Numbered from the stretch's first letter, positions 33,770-44,865 are shown. The stretch: 64,000 nucleotides of DNA from Chaetorhynchus papuensis (GCA_013396525.1 VWYX01000253.1:842780-906779), one strand, 5' to 3'. Notes: generated by a model from the sequence alone, not told the origin. Numbers and translations: made by a program.

Positions 33770-34115
33770 AAAAAAAAAAGGATTAGATTAGAGGATTAGA
33801 CATTAGACATTTATATGAATATGAATGGTCTTTGCAGCTACATCAGCCAGGAGAAAATTACATGGGGCTGATAATCTTCATGCTCGAGGGCCTAAGCCGC
33901 TCATGAGAGCCGGTCAAATTATTTGTTGGGAGCCATTTATTTGAAGAATTCAGCCCTTTGCTGTTTGTGTGCGGATCATGGTTTCTATTCATGCCCTTCT
34001 TTCTCAGGACAGTTGGACGGCGCTTTGCGTGGCTGGGGCTGAGCTGTGAGTGGTTTATCGTGGATATTCAATCAGTCATTTCCTCTCTGGGGTTTATTCT
34101 CTGCGAGGGGAGGAG
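33770..34115. promoter_or_regulatory. Candidate conserved element with four ATTAGA words
   Basis: A run of A (33770-33779) is followed by four ATTAGA words starting at 33782, 33787, 33795 and 33802, two of them preceded by GG or G (GGATTA class, OTX/bicoid-like). Downstream are CTGATAATCTTC near 33869, GTCAAATTATTTG near 33913, CCATTTATTTG near 33934 and GATATTCAATCAGTC near 34062. The block is complex and non-repetitive beyond the ATTAGA cluster. Confidence 0.4.
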
Positions 34116-34943
34116 AAGGAGCATCCCAGGGGTGGCACTGAGCTGAGGCACAGCCCAGTCCTCCCCTGCTGCTCTGCTGCACAAGGCAGCCTGGGTTCAG
34201 TGCAGATAAACTCAGTCCCAGGGTACTTTCCCAGTGCCATCCCTGCTCCTCCTGCCCTTCAGCAGCTTCCTCCCTTGCCCAAGACAGAAAATTCCACCCT
34301 GGCAGTGACACTGTTATCCCTGGGATGGGCTGGGAGTGATGGCAGCTGCTTGGAGCCCAAACCTCTGGACAAAGCCCCAGCTGACCTGGGCCATGTGAAC
34401 CCCAGAGTGGAGCTTTAGCTCCTCAGAGCACCTCCCTCGGGTGCTCCTTCGGTTCATTTTTGGAGTTCACGGGTATTTGTTTTTGTTCCTTTTTGCCAAG
34501 CTGGTTCCACTCTAGCCCTCGATTAATAGCTCTGAAAAAAAATCACACTCCGGTTGCAGGGAAGTTTGTGCAAGTGACAGCTTTCCTAACACGTCTGTGG
34601 AGCTTCCCAAAATATTGCAGGGGAGAAACGTGTGCGTGTGACTCTGCAAACAGACGTGTTCTGCACGGCCCCCTGTGCAGCCAGGGAAACACTCACACAG
34701 TCCTGGGGAAACCAGGCCTCCCCTCCTGGCAGCGGCTCCGACAGACATCCCAACCCAACCCCTGCAAACTCCTCTGGGGGATACGGGAACATCACAGGAC
34801 GTTCCCTGGCCCTGGCCGGGCAGTCAGGACAATCTGCAGCCAGGGCTGGAGCAGCTCCCACCGTCCCCAGGCACTCTGGGACGGGCAGGGGGAACGTGGG
34901 GTGGGCCAGCTCACACCTGCAGGGGGAACAGACCGGGGGGTCG
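34116..34943. other. G+C-rich spacer
   Basis: No gene is supported. The 202-codon plus-strand frame 34460-35068 continues into the CR1 fragment and is overlapped by minus-strand frames, so it is not credible as a gene. Confidence 0.5.
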
Positions 34944-35090
34944 CTGAGGTTGGAAAAGACATCCAGGAACATCCAGTCCCCTCCTTGTCACCAGCCCAGA
35001 GCTCTGGGTGGCCTTTGGACACCTCCAGGGATGGGGACTCCACCTGGGCAGCCCCTTCCGAGGCCTGACCACCCTGTCCACGAGGAAAGA
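34944..35090 (-). mobile_element. CR1 fragment, different subfamily
   Basis: On minus, the order 'ctgaggttggaaaagacatc', 'tttggacacctccagggatgg', 'ggactccacctgggcagcc' and 'cctgaccaccctgtccacga' matches the CR1 group whose tail has a 'ggttggaaaagacctctaa' motif. It differs from the 'ccaggctgctcc' group that dominates the window. Confidence 0.8.
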
Positions 35091-35169
35091 TCCCAGTGCT
35101 GCTGCTGATGGACAAGAAAGGAAAGGAAAGCAGGGAGGACACCTGAGCCCCGTGAGCTGGGGGGGCCTG
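35091..35169. other. Short spacer
   Basis: G+C-rich sequence between the CR1 fragment and the CpG-rich element. Nothing is recognised. Confidence 0.5.
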
Positions 35170-35475
35170 GGCTGCCACGGCGCCCGTGAGCTCGACGGAT
35201 AACGAGAAGAAAAACGGGGCTTCCGCTGCTCGGCGACCGCGGCCGTCACATAAATTGGAAGCGACAGAATTACCATTGATACAAATTAAAAACAAATAAA
35301 AAGGGTACACAGCCGTGATTCCCGGAGTTCAAACTCCATTACCAGCTGATTTACTGTGCGCTGACCTGTGATTGTTTGCACGGGGAAGGTGCCGCGCGCG
35401 GATCCCGTCGGCCGCGCGGCTCCGGCGCTCTCCGGTCAATAAGCTATTTAATTTAATGAGAAACAGTATTGATGG
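35170..35475. promoter_or_regulatory. CpG-rich candidate conserved element
   Basis: Two CpG-dense patches (about 35178-35245 and 35388-35437) flank an A+T-rich core with CATAAATTGGAAGCG near 35249, AATTACCATTGATAC near 35269, AAATTAAAAACAAATAAAAAGG near 35284 and CTGATTTACTG near 35346. The second CpG patch holds a GCCGCGCG/CGCGCGGC-like inverted repeat (35391-35420), followed by CTATTTAATTTAATGAG near 35443. CpG-flanked A+T cores are typical of developmental enhancers or promoters. Confidence 0.45.
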
Positions 35476-36044
35476 GCCGGGAATGCAGCTCCCAAAAAAA
35501 AAAAAAAACCCAAGAAAAAAAAAGGAGGGAAGAAAGATGCAGCTGCAGAGGGCAGATAAAGTCTTCAACTCAGGGGTTCACTCTTTGGGTGTTTTCCCTT
35601 CTGTTCTCTCATTAATTGAAGTCCCAAGAAGTCGCAGCTGGATTTGGGAATGCCAGAGCCTTGCAGGAAAGGTGCTGAAGGTGGGACTGCTGCAGGGACA
35701 GGAGGAGATGATGCAGAGTGCATGTGCTACCCTGACCTTCCCCAGTGAACAAATCCATGAAGGGACAAAGGTGTTCTAAAGAAAAATCTGTCAGATCAGT
35801 CAGGGAGAGCAGGAGGTGCTGCTGGAGAGCCAAATTCTGTGGCAATACTCTTGAGTTTCTGAGATGAAAGTTACATTAAGGATGTCACATCTCAAAAAAA
35901 AAAAAACGTAAATAAAGGGAAAATATTAACCCACATGGCCAGGCAGCCCTTGGTGCTCAGTGCAGGTTTCCTGTGAGGTGGCACAGCAGGCTCAGCCTGG
36001 TGACTCTTTGGGAAAAGAGAATGTGGCAAAAATGGTCACAGCAA
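35476..36044. other. Spacer with A-runs
   Basis: Fifteen A at 35494-35508 are followed by a purine-rich stretch to about 35535, and thirteen A lie at 35894-35906. No gene is supported. Open frames are short. Confidence 0.5.
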
Positions 36045-36146
36045 AATCATGGAATGGTGGAATGGTTAAGGTTGGAAACGACCTGTAAGACCACCCAGTT
36101 CAATCATGAAGCCACCACCATCCCCCTGTTCACCACCAAACCATGG
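36045..36146 (-). mobile_element. CR1 LINE 3'-end fragment
   Basis: The sequence 'aatcatggaatggtggaatgg' (near 36045), then 'ttaaggttggaaacgacctg', 'taagaccacccagttcaatc' and 'caccaccaaaccatgg', is a textbook CR1 3' end read on minus. It includes the short terminal repeat of the ATTCTATG class. Confidence 0.85.
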
Positions 36147-36833
36147 CCTGAGATGCAGCGTGGGAGAGGAGAGGCCGGGGCTGGGAGAATCAAACCTTAA
36201 TCAAGCTGCATTTGCATCTCTGAATTATTCCAGGAGCCTTTCCCGTGGACAGCCCTCCCTCAGTCTCCTGTGTGTCCCTGAACACAACAGGATGATCCAA
36301 TTTCCAAGTTCATTAAAGTTCACCATCCCCTGGAAATGAATTCCCAGCTAACAGAGTGCGATGTCGGTGCAGAAACTGCAGCTGATTGCTGCAAGTTGTC
36401 TGTAGTTAGTAGCCTGTAAAGAAAACACACATTTAAGGAAATTAGAGTAGCAAGACAAATGAGGTGGAACCATCAAGAGGAGCAGAAGCTGGAGATAATC
36501 CATGTTTTAAAATACTGCAGTGGTTTGCAGGGTTTGGAGGAAGAAATGTTCCGTGGTTTTTGTGCTCGGCGCCCCACAGCTCTGTCCTGCAATGAGACGT
36601 GAGCAGCCTGAGGAGGGGGAGCCAATGTCTCACTCAGCCGAGTGTCCAAATCTCCACCAGATCATCCCATGGGGTGCAGGTGCTCTGATCCAGACTGATC
36701 CTGGCACCCTGGAATGGCTTTTCAGTCGATACCGAAAATCCCAGGCACCCCAGTGGGATGCTGCCCTTGGCACGGCAGGAAAACCAGCACCAAAACCACC
36801 CTCACTCCTCCCCACTGCATGTTTTCCTTATTT
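36147..36833. other. Noncoding stretch with one POU octamer
   Basis: An exact octamer ATTTGCAT lies at 36210-36217, within TTAATCAAGCTGCATTTGC. The part 36340-36500 is moderately A+T-rich with GTTAGTAGCC and AAATTAGAG words. No gene is seen. Confidence 0.4.
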
Positions 36834-36834
36834 G

Positions 36835-36874
36835 ATATTTAACATTTAATATTTAACATTCAATATTTAACACT
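36835..36874. repeat. 14-bp tandem repeat, three copies
   Basis: The unit ATATTTAACATTTA occurs at 36835-36848, with a T-to-C change at 36849-36862 and a partial copy at 36863-36874. It is an A+T-rich minisatellite. Confidence 0.85.
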
Positions 36875-37967
36875 GCCCTGGTGCTGGCTGGCACAGCTGC
36901 AAACCCAGCCCCGCTGCTGCCTCAGGTGTGAGGAAGGAGCACAAAGGCACAGGGAAGGTGCTTTATAAAACAATTCCATCAGCAGCCTGGCCCACGCTGG
37001 ACGATCCCTCGAGGCAAAGCAGTGACCTGCAGCTTTGGAATGCCAGTCCCTGTGGATGGCAGCTGGACAGGGCCCTTCCCAGGGGGTCCTTTGCTGCTCC
37101 TGCGTCTTTTGTGCCACAGAAAGAGGAGGAAGAGGACTGGAGGTGACGTTATTCCAACTCAGGGAGTGAGGAAATTGTGCACTTTGCTGAAAATGAACAT
37201 TTTTCTTGCTCGTGGAGAAGCTGGGGGTGCAGACAGGCAGAGGGGTGGTGTGGGGGCAGTGCCAGGGTGCCCACCCTGAGCAGCCCCCGTGTGCCAGGGG
37301 ACTCCTGATGCTCCTTTTCCAGCAGCCTGGGTCATGGAGAAGAACCCCCAGACAGCACAAAGGGCACTTGGAGGAGCCCAGGTTTCCTGGCTGTGTGGGG
37401 CAGCTGTGGCTCCCTGCACGGGAAGCGTTGTTTTAAGCAAAAGAGGCAGACTGGGAGTGCAGACGCAGGAAAGCATGGCAAATGAGAGAAACTTTGATCA
37501 AAATTCAAATCCAACTCAGCCTCCAGCTATCTGCTGAGCAGCCTGCATTCTCCTGGAGAGTTTTCTTCCCCTTTTTTTAAGAACGGGAACATGAAGAAAG
37601 CACTCGGTATGAGGGAGGTCAATAGACACACTGCATCTCAGAAGTTCAATTTAATCTCATTTTCTTTGGCCTCAGTGATTTGCTTTTCCAGGTCTGGTGG
37701 CCCCTTGAGAAACTTTTCATTCTCTCCTTTCAGGTGCTCAGTAATGCAGTGTTAAGAGGACTTTCCACTTTGTGGCCTAATTATGGAAAAATTCATTTCT
37801 GAGTGGGCTGTCTGGGCTGCTTTTACGCTGATGATTCCCTGAGCTCTCGAGTCAGGCTCCTGGCAAGGCACCATTTACAGAGAGCTAAAATCACCCTTTT
37901 GCAGGTGTTTCATGGCTGTGCTGGGAATTCAGCAGCTCCTGGAGGGAAGGGCTGTGCCCTGCTGGGA
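36875..37967. other. Noncoding stretch, no gene seen
   Basis: Spacer. The 166-codon minus-strand frame 36860-37360 lacks a domain. The part 37590-37800 is richer in A+T, with CAATTTAATCTC near 37647 and CTAATTATGG near 37777, and may be a weak element. Confidence 0.45.
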
Positions 37968-38134
37968 CCCCAGAGCAGCTGTGGCTGCCCCTGGATCCCT
38001 GGCAGTGCCCAGAGCCAGGCTGGGCTGGGCTTGGAGCAGCCTGGGATAGGGGAAGGTGTCCCTGGAACACAGAGGGTGGTGCTGGGTGAGTTTTAAGGTC
38101 CCTCCCAACCCAAACCGTTCTGTGACTCTATAAA
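37968..38134 (+). mobile_element. CR1 LINE 3'-end fragment
   Basis: In the plus direction the blocks 'cagagcagctgtggctgcc', 'cctggatccctggcagtgcc', 'gggcttggagcagcctgg', 'gataggggaaggtgtccctg', 'gttttaaggtccctccc' and 'aacccaaaccgttctgtgac' reach the CR1 end. At about 167 bp it is one of the most complete tails here. Confidence 0.9.
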
Positions 38135-39011
38135 AGGCAATATTTCAGTTTTGAGCTATTGCTTTATCCTTGTGCCCCTGGCAGCAGGGTGAAGGATGGA
38201 TGTGATCGTGGCTGATGATGTCATTTTTGTTTTAAAGAGAACTGCTGGGTGTTGGCAGTCATTTGGGTTTGTCAACTTTAGTGAACTCTTAGGAGTAAAA
38301 CAAAAGCAAGGAAAAAACTTCTGCTGTCCTCGAAAAGCAGTGGCTGGCGAAATAGAAAACTCTGCAGCAATACATTCTGCAGCAATTGCTAAAAAAATTA
38401 TCACAGATTTTCCTTCTATTCAATAACCCAAAGTAATTTTAAGAACAAACTCAAAACAAATAGGATTCTATGGAAAAGGAGAAGCCTGGGCTCTATTTCT
38501 CTCATCAAAAACCAATATCCTGTTCTAGGACTGGGAGCAGAAGTGGCTGTGATTGTCCTGGCAATTTCGTCTCTCCCGCAAATGGAGCGAGGAAATGCTG
38601 CATCACAAATGCAGAAACTCACAAATCACTGACATTTTTGAGCATGAACTCCTAAAATACCCCAAAATGCTTTCATCTCTAACAGTATCATTTACTCCAG
38701 GGGTGTGCAGCCCTCTCCAGGGTACAGCCCCAGGATTTCCAGGAGAAGTGGGTGGTTTTATTCCCACTTTGCAGATTGGGAAATGAGAAAAGGAGAATTG
38801 AGGTGCTTTTCTCTGAGAACACTGAATTGAAGGCAGATTTTGCAGCTCGGATTTGCCCTCTCGAGCCGGAACCGTGGTCGCTGTCCAGGGCACAACTTAA
38901 TTTGGCTTTTCCCTTGAGAACCTGTGCGGCTGCAGATGTGCAGGAGAGATTTGTCCCTGAAATAATCAGATTAAAGCTCTTCACAAGTGGCTGATAACGC
39001 TGATATCGCGA
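38135..39011. other. Noncoding stretch with A+T-rich segments
   Basis: No gene is seen. The parts 38200-38460 and 38890-39000 are moderately A+T-rich (for example AATAATCAGATTAAAGC near 38960) and may contain weak elements. No repeat family is recognised. Confidence 0.4.
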
Positions 39012-39879
39012 GGGGGGGGAGAGCAGGTTGGAGATGAGGGTGTTCCTTAGGAAGGGCCGTCAGTGCTGTGTGAGCACCACCCCTCCATGGCCCGGGAAGG
39101 TCTCTGGGAAGCTGGAACTGCCTGGGGGTTGTTCACCTGGAGCTTCTTGAGGCCTTTATTTTACACTTCCATGGCCTGGGAGGAAGGATCAGGAGGAGTT
39201 TCCAGGCCGTGGGCTGGGACCAGCTGGACTCTGGGGGAGCTGAACACAACGTGCTTAAGCAGAGGAGACTGAGGGCTGAGTGAGGACAGAAAGCAATTAA
39301 AGGGCTGCGTGTCTGGGCAAGTGATGTGTTCGCATTCCCAGGGCTTTTCCCAGCTCTCCTGCCTGGCACAGCTCCTGCTCACCCTCCCCGTGCCCTCCTG
39401 TGCTCCTGGTGATGCTGCCGGAGCCCTCCCCTCTATTTTAGGAAACAGAAATGTGGCTGGGAAATAGGAATGCCATGAAACAAACCCTCCTCAGCTATTC
39501 CTGGACCTTCCCTCCTTCCCCCCCCTCGCCCTGACCGCAATATTTGTTGTAGCTGTAGCATCCAATTGATTTTACTTCCCTCTCTCTCGGCCATCCTTGG
39601 GCTCCCAGTGCCCTCTGGGTTTTTTTCCTCCTTAAGGAAACAAGGAGGCGAGAGTGGGGGGTGAAAGACTCCGTCCTGGCAGCTCTGTGTGCCTGGATGT
39701 TCTCCTGAGGGGCTGCCCAAGGTGGTCCCCACCATGTTCTAATTAAGAGCCCGCTCGTGTTCCAGCTGTTTGACAGCTGTAGCCGAGCTTGTAGGAGCAA
39801 CGGGGGGGATGGTTCCTTCCCTCTCCGATTTCCACTCTTCAATCCTCCCTCGCCTTCCCGGTGCCCCCGTGCACTCGCA
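39012..39879. other. G+C-rich spacer
   Basis: Eight G lie at 39012-39019. Overlapping frames on both strands show no domain. A purine/pyrimidine-skewed patch lies near 39500-39530. Confidence 0.45.
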
Positions 39880-40130
39880 CACCTGAGCGAGTACGAGCCT
39901 CCCATGGAATCAATATCATGATTTATGCATAAAAGCCCAGAAACCCTGCAAAACAATTGTGCGAGTAATTTTTCACGAACTCGGCTTAAAGCACTTGCCA
40001 ACAGGCTAAATTACCCTCTTGTTAAGTGTTGTATTTTGTTCTTCCTCCTTTCTTCTGCTCCGTGTATGCCTTAATATTGATAAGTGTTCTCCAGCATGAG
40101 GGAACATTTGCATTTTGTGCTGAACACCGC
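39880..40130. promoter_or_regulatory. Candidate conserved noncoding element with octamer
   Basis: This is complex A+T-rich sequence with AATCAATATCATGATTTATGC near 39907, the self-complementary-like TTTATGCATAAAAG near 39922, AACAATTGTGC near 39951, GCTAAATTACCC near 40004 and CTTAATATTGATAAG near 40070. An exact octamer ATTTGCAT is at 40106-40113. CpG density rises just downstream. Confidence 0.45.
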
Positions 40131-40650
40131 GCGGGTGAGCACATCAAAGGAGCCTTTTGTTCCTCCCCTCCCGTTCATTCCCTGCCATTCCGGATTCCGG
40201 AGCTCGCTGCGGGTTCTGTGCTGGGGCTCGTCAGTCAGACCCAGCCCCGGTGCCCCCGAGCCGTTCGCTCAGGCGCCGCAGATCCTGGGAAAGCCTTTCC
40301 CCGGGATGTCGGAGCGAGATGTTCGCTCTGAGCTTCCCCCTGGTTCCTGCAGCGCTGACTCAGGGCCTTCTCCGCCCGTGGTGAGGCTGCAATCCCTGCT
40401 GAAAATCAAATTAATGATATTAATAACTCCTTCCCTTCCTCCCGGCTGCTCGTACATCTTGGCTGCTCTTTGTTTTCGAGGACTCGGCTCCTCTCAGCCC
40501 CACTCTCAGCTGTCTTCCCCGGGCTTTTGGGGCTTTTGGGGCCCGACTTCACTTGCCAGGCTTGATTTCAGGGACGGGAACGTGCTCGGGCTGACAGCAG
40601 GAGCTGGGTGGGGTGTGCGTGACAGAATCCAGACAATTCTCCCTTTCCAT
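40131..40650. other. Moderately CpG-rich stretch
   Basis: CpG content is raised between about 40130 and 40340, next to the A+T-rich element. A 203-codon plus-strand frame (40084-40695) spans it and ends inside a CR1 fragment, so it is not credible as a gene. AATTAATGATATTAATAAC lies near 40410. Confidence 0.4.
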
Positions 40651-40720
40651 GGACTCACAGAAACCCAGAATGGCTCGGGTTGGAAGGGCCCCTAAAGATC
40701 ACCCAGCTCCAACCCCGCTG
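40651..40720 (-). mobile_element. CR1 LINE 3'-terminal fragment
   Basis: On minus, the sequence 'gactcacagaaacccagaatgg', 'ctcgggttggaagggcccc' and 'taaagatcacccagctccaa' is the extreme CR1 3' end. Only about 70 bp are present. Confidence 0.85.
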
Positions 40721-40929
40721 GACCTTCCACGGGAGATTTCTGTGCGTTGCACTTCCCGGAATCCGACACCCCCGGGTTTGGAAGGTTGATTCCCTGCGTA
40801 TCAACACTGGAAATGGACAATTGGATGCTCTGACTCCTTGTCTCGGTGTCTGCCCTCCCCTGGCACTGGGAGCCTCAGCTGCAGTCCCCGGAGGGAAACA
40901 GCGCCGGGAAAGGAGCAGTTATGGGCTGT
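40721..40929. other. Spacer, nothing recognised
   Basis: G+C-rich sequence between the CR1 fragment and the next A+T-rich block. Nothing is recognised. Confidence 0.5.
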
Positions 40930-41245
40930 AGCTCAGATAATCTGTCTCTAAAAACGCTACCTATTAAAAAGAATAAGACTTTAACTATCTTCTCTGTCAG
41001 AAACCAATTGCTACCGCAACATCAAAGTTCCCCAGCTTAGTTAATGTTTATTTAAATGACCATTTTCCACTGGCAGATAAAAGATTGAAGTGTTTTGTTG
41101 CTATTGTTGTTTTTTAAAGCCCTCGAATATGAAGGCGCCTGAAGCCAACATTTGATTCTCATTATGTTATGACATTTTTTTCCCCCTACATAATTTGAAT
41201 AAGACTCTGCTTAACTCAACAGCTGGAGGGATATGGCTTTTCCTT
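40930..41245. promoter_or_regulatory. Strong candidate conserved noncoding element
   Basis: This complex A+T-rich block has CTATTAAAAAGAATAAGAC near 40961, AACCAATTGCTACCG near 41001, GTTAATGTTTATTTAAATGACC near 41040, GCAGATAAAAGATTG near 41074, CTATTGTTGTTTTTTAAAG near 41101 (SOX-type ATTGTT) and CATAATTTGAATAAGAC near 41189. Repeats are absent. Confidence 0.45.
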
Positions 41246-41755
41246 CACATTTCAGAAAGGGAAGACAGTTCTGTATAACAAAAAAAACCAAAGAAAGCAG
41301 TCTGGTGTAGGGAGCAGAGCGCTCGTTTTCCCTGAACACCTTTCCGTGCCTCTGGAAACGATCACCCGCGGGTTTTATTCAAACACAACCACTCAGACAC
41401 AGGGAAAGGCGCTGGCACAAAGGGGATTTCAAGGACCCGCACCCTCCCCAGGAGGAACGGACTGGGAGTTACCCGCTCGCAGATTTCCACCCCTAAAGGG
41501 GTCATTAGGATCAATTAACGAGCCCCTGTCTGGGGCTGTAGGGTTTCTGTTTGCTTTGGAGCTTCACCGCAGGGCTGGAGCTGGAGCCGGTGGTTCAGAG
41601 AAGGAAATGCTGCCCTGGCTGGGTTTAAGGATTTGGAGTAAAGGTCTTCCAGGAATCCCTGCTCTGCTCCTCATCCATGGACCTGCCCGGGACACTGCAA
41701 ACCCACCCAGCAAAGCTCCCTCAGCTCCATCAGCATCCCGGTAAATCCAGCCCTG
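41246..41755. other. Spacer, nothing recognised
   Basis: G+C-richer sequence with a 132-codon plus-strand frame (41346-41744) lacking a domain. GGATCAATTAACGAG near 41508 is a small A+T word. Confidence 0.45.
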
Positions 41756-41835
41756 GACATGGTTTAGTGGGGAACCCCGTGGTGCTGCTGGGCTGAGATG
41801 ATCCCAGAGGGCTTTTCCATCCTTAAGAACTCCAG
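41756..41835 (+). mobile_element. CR1 3'-end remnant, second subfamily
   Basis: In the plus direction, 'ggacatggtttagtggggaa', 'ccccgtggtgctgctgggct', 'gagatgatcccagagggc' and 'ttttccatccttaag' match the CR1 group ending 'gatctcagaggtcttttccaacc'. About 80 bp. Confidence 0.75.
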
Positions 41836-43507
41836 GATTTTCTGATTGTGGCTGGAGTGCTCAGCAGCCCAAACCTCATCCTTCATCCCACGTTTCAAAA
41901 GAGCATCAGGTCCTTGCAAAGCCCGGCTCTCAGTGGGAGACAAATGGATTTTATCCTCCCTAAGGCAGCAGCGCTTTTAAACTGGGATTTCTGGGGCACT
42001 TTGGATTTTCTTCCTGCCCTCCTCATCCCTGAACCACAAAGCGCTGCTGCCTCCCTGATCATATGCAAGTTGAAATGAAAGTCAGATTTGATTCAAGTTT
42101 CCTTAAATCTTCCTTCTTACTGCTCCTCTGGGCACATTATTGAAACTCCAGAAACTCTTCCTCATTTTAGGAGTTAATGAGAGTCATTTTAAACCCTTGG
42201 AACACACTCAGGGCTCACCTGCTCTCCACAAATGAATTTCCAAGGTCTCCCAGGCAGCTTTGCTCTGGAACAGATTTCGGCAGAGGTTTTTCCATGTAGG
42301 TTTGCTGAATTCCTGCACTCCAAACCTCGGCATTCCTGCACTTTATTGTGCTCTGGGCAAACTCACATCTCTCAAAGTTCACCTGGTCCTTGGAAAGGTC
42401 ACTCCTGGCTGCCTCGAGCCTCATTAACGATTGTCAATTGGATCTGGTCATCTTCAAGTCGAGGTCAATACGCAACGATTGAGTTGGATTTTGCATCCCC
42501 TCCTGTCCATCCCTGCCTTGTGTTTCTCCCTACAAAGGCCACGTCTGTCCCGTGTTCCTCAAGCCCCTGGCACCCCCAGCAGCACTGCTGGTTCCAGATT
42601 AAGCCTTTTCCCTGTCTCAGAACCCTTCAGCTTCCAGATGTTGCACGTGGCTCCAGGCTTGGCTGCAGGCAGGGAGCAGCTGGGCTGAAGCTGCCAGAAA
42701 GAGCCTTTCTCACCATGCTTGGGGTTTCCATTTCCAGCTCGTTCCATGGGCTTGGAAAGTGTCAGAAGCAGAACTGAGAGTGCAAATGATTTGTACCCAA
42801 ATTTATCTGAGCCTCCCAGCCAGGCTGGGTGCAGGGCACGGACGTCCCTCATCTGTTTATGGTCTGTCTGAGCCACTGGCTCAGAACAAAGGGGTCAGCA
42901 GCCATCATTTCCTTGACCTCTGAATTGCTAAACTCCTCTCACTTCTGTCTCATGCTGCTTCCAAAAATATAAAAGGTTTCATCCTAAATCCTTAGCAGGG
43001 CAAGAAGGAGTTCTATCCCCAGGGGAGGAAAGGCAGCAAAGGAGAAAATAAACTCTCAGATTAAATTCTGAAATTGCTTTATTAACACTTTTTGCTGTTT
43101 AAAGCTTAGCTCCCCCGTGAACATACACATCCTGAAACCTTTCTCTTTCTTAATAGCACTCTCATTTAAACCCCAATAAAAAGATGTTGAGGGGAGAATG
43201 AAAGTGTCTCTAATTTCCCCTTAACCTCTTACAAAATTGCCATGGAAACCACAAATGCCATATTTCAGTGGTCATTCAGCATCCTCACAGCCACGGCGTT
43301 ATTTGCCATTGCAGAAACTGCATTGCAGGTGGGCTGCTCCCAAAAAACTTCCTTGGATTCAGCCCCAGAGGGGGATTCTGGTGGTCACCCACGGGAGCAC
43401 AGGGACACCCGTGGTCCTTGGGCACCCCCTGCCCCAAGTGCCCTCCGGGGTCACAGCCTGGGGACCTCTGTCTGTGGATAATCCCCTGCCAAAGGGGAAT
43501 AATGCAC
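41836..43507. other. Noncoding stretch, no gene seen
   Basis: A 181-codon plus-strand frame (42232-42777) has no recognised domain. The part 43040-43220 is A+T-richer (AGATTAAATTCTG near 43059, TTTATTAACAC near 43078) and may be a weak element. No transposon is seen in between. Confidence 0.45.
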
Positions 43508-43592
43508 ACCTGGGATGGCGGAAGGTGTCCCTGCCCAGGCAGGGGTGGGACTGGATGAGCTTGAAGGTCCTTCCCAGCCCCACCCATCCTGG
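43508..43592 (+). mobile_element. CR1 LINE 3'-end fragment
   Basis: In the plus direction, 'cctgggatggcggaaggtgt', 'ccctgcccaggcaggggtgg', 'gactggatgagcttgaaggt' and 'ccttcccagccccacccatcc' follow the CR1 terminus. It begins abruptly at the 'ctgggatagtggaagg' block. Confidence 0.8.
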
Positions 43593-43744
43593 TTTTCCCG
43601 GGATTTCCTGGAATGCTGGAATTCTGGGATTCCCTGGCAGGTTCCTGAGCACAACCACCTGCCCCTGCCAACTGCCAGCCCTCAGCCCTCTCCAGCCTCC
43701 ACGCATCCCACAGCGTGTGTTTACCCAGCCTTCATTTCCACGGG
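43593..43744. other. Short spacer
   Basis: Mixed sequence with no feature recognised. Confidence 0.5.
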
Positions 43745-43960
43745 CTCTGTGTACCCTACACACATCATTGACAGTGATTAATGCCTTTCACAGTTTGATT
43801 CCACAGAAATTGCCTACGCCAAAAGCTCGGTGTATTTCCTTAAACAAATCAAGCGCAATAAATATTAATGCACCGTGGCCCCGCCGTACGGCGTGTCTGG
43901 ATCTTGTAGCTGGTGATCTGAATGGCTGATAAATCTCTATTTCAGTATTTTATGTGGGAA
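43745..43960. promoter_or_regulatory. Candidate conserved noncoding element
   Basis: Words include GACAGTGATTAATGCC near 43769, CTTAAACAAATCAAGCGC near 43840, CAATAAATATTAATGCACCG near 43856 and TGGCTGATAAATCTC near 43922. A CpG-bearing centre (43880-43900) sits inside A+T-rich flanks. It reads as a complex enhancer-like block. Confidence 0.4.
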
Positions 43961-44689
43961 GGGCCCTGTAAGTGAGGCAGCCGTGCACAGACACTGGGGC
44001 AGCTCTGCTCCAGGCAGTCCCACGCTGGCACTGCACCCCCAAAGTCCCCTCCGAAGGTCCCCAGCTCTTCCAGGCCTCTCTCCATCCATCCTTCCCCTCC
44101 TCTTGATGCTTCCTGTGCCAGCCAAAAAACACCTCAGAGCTCTGCCTTCAGAGAGCCAAACTCCTGTGCTCCGGGCAGGAAATCTGGGGTGGATCCAGCG
44201 CCAGGACAGGCACAGTTTTCCCGGGGCTCCCATTCCCCTTTCCTTGCCCTTCTCTTTCCAGTAGAGCTGGAATTGTGCTCTGTGGGCAGCAGCTCCAGGA
44301 TTTTCCTTTCCTTTGGCATTGCCATGGCAGAACTCCCCGGGACTTTGCCCTTTCCCCTTCTCTGCTGGGATGCCTGGGAAGCAGCACTGGGCAGGGCTGG
44401 GGAGGCAAGGGAATGTTTCTTGGGAAAGATCACCTGGCAAGGGATTTCAAAGGCTTAAACCCTCCGGATTCCCCTGGCTCTCAGAGTTCCAGGCTTGTCT
44501 GCAGCTGTCTGACTGGTCCTTGCTATCCTAAAAATACACCAGGAGGATTTTAGGTGAGTGTGATCCCTGTCCCTCAGGGTGTGGGAACAGCGCATGGGCA
44601 ACTCTGCTCTCGAGTTATCCCCAAAATGTTCTCCCCCCGGGCTCTGCAATCCCTCCCTCCTCCTTTAATTTCAGCTCCATGTCGAGGAT
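43961..44689. other. G+C-rich spacer
   Basis: Overlapping frames on both strands, including 167 codons minus (43937-44440), show no domain. No transposon is recognised. Confidence 0.45.
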
Positions 44690-44865
44690 TTTCCCCTCTG
44701 TGATATATTAATTTCAAATATTGACTCACCAGATTCTGTGATTGATAGAACTCAAACATATTAGTCTTATTACATCCTATATACTTTAATTAACTTCAGC
44801 AGGTGATGTTAATCAACTTGAAGGCTGAAATGTGGAGCAGCTAAATAAATGAAAGGGAGATGGAA
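44690..44865. promoter_or_regulatory. Candidate conserved noncoding element
   Basis: This strongly A+T-rich but complex block has GATATATTAATTTCAAATATTG near 44702, GTGATTGATAGAAC near 44738, CATATTAGTCTTATTAC near 44757, CTTTAATTAACTTC near 44783 and GTTAATCAACTTG near 44807. Its ATTA density is among the highest in the window. Confidence 0.45.

Noticed and set aside
35494..35535. Poly-A tract considered as the tail of a retrocopy
   Set aside because: No coding similarity precedes it and no target-site duplication is evident. Similar A-runs at 35894, 51400 and 57754 also lack a retrocopy.
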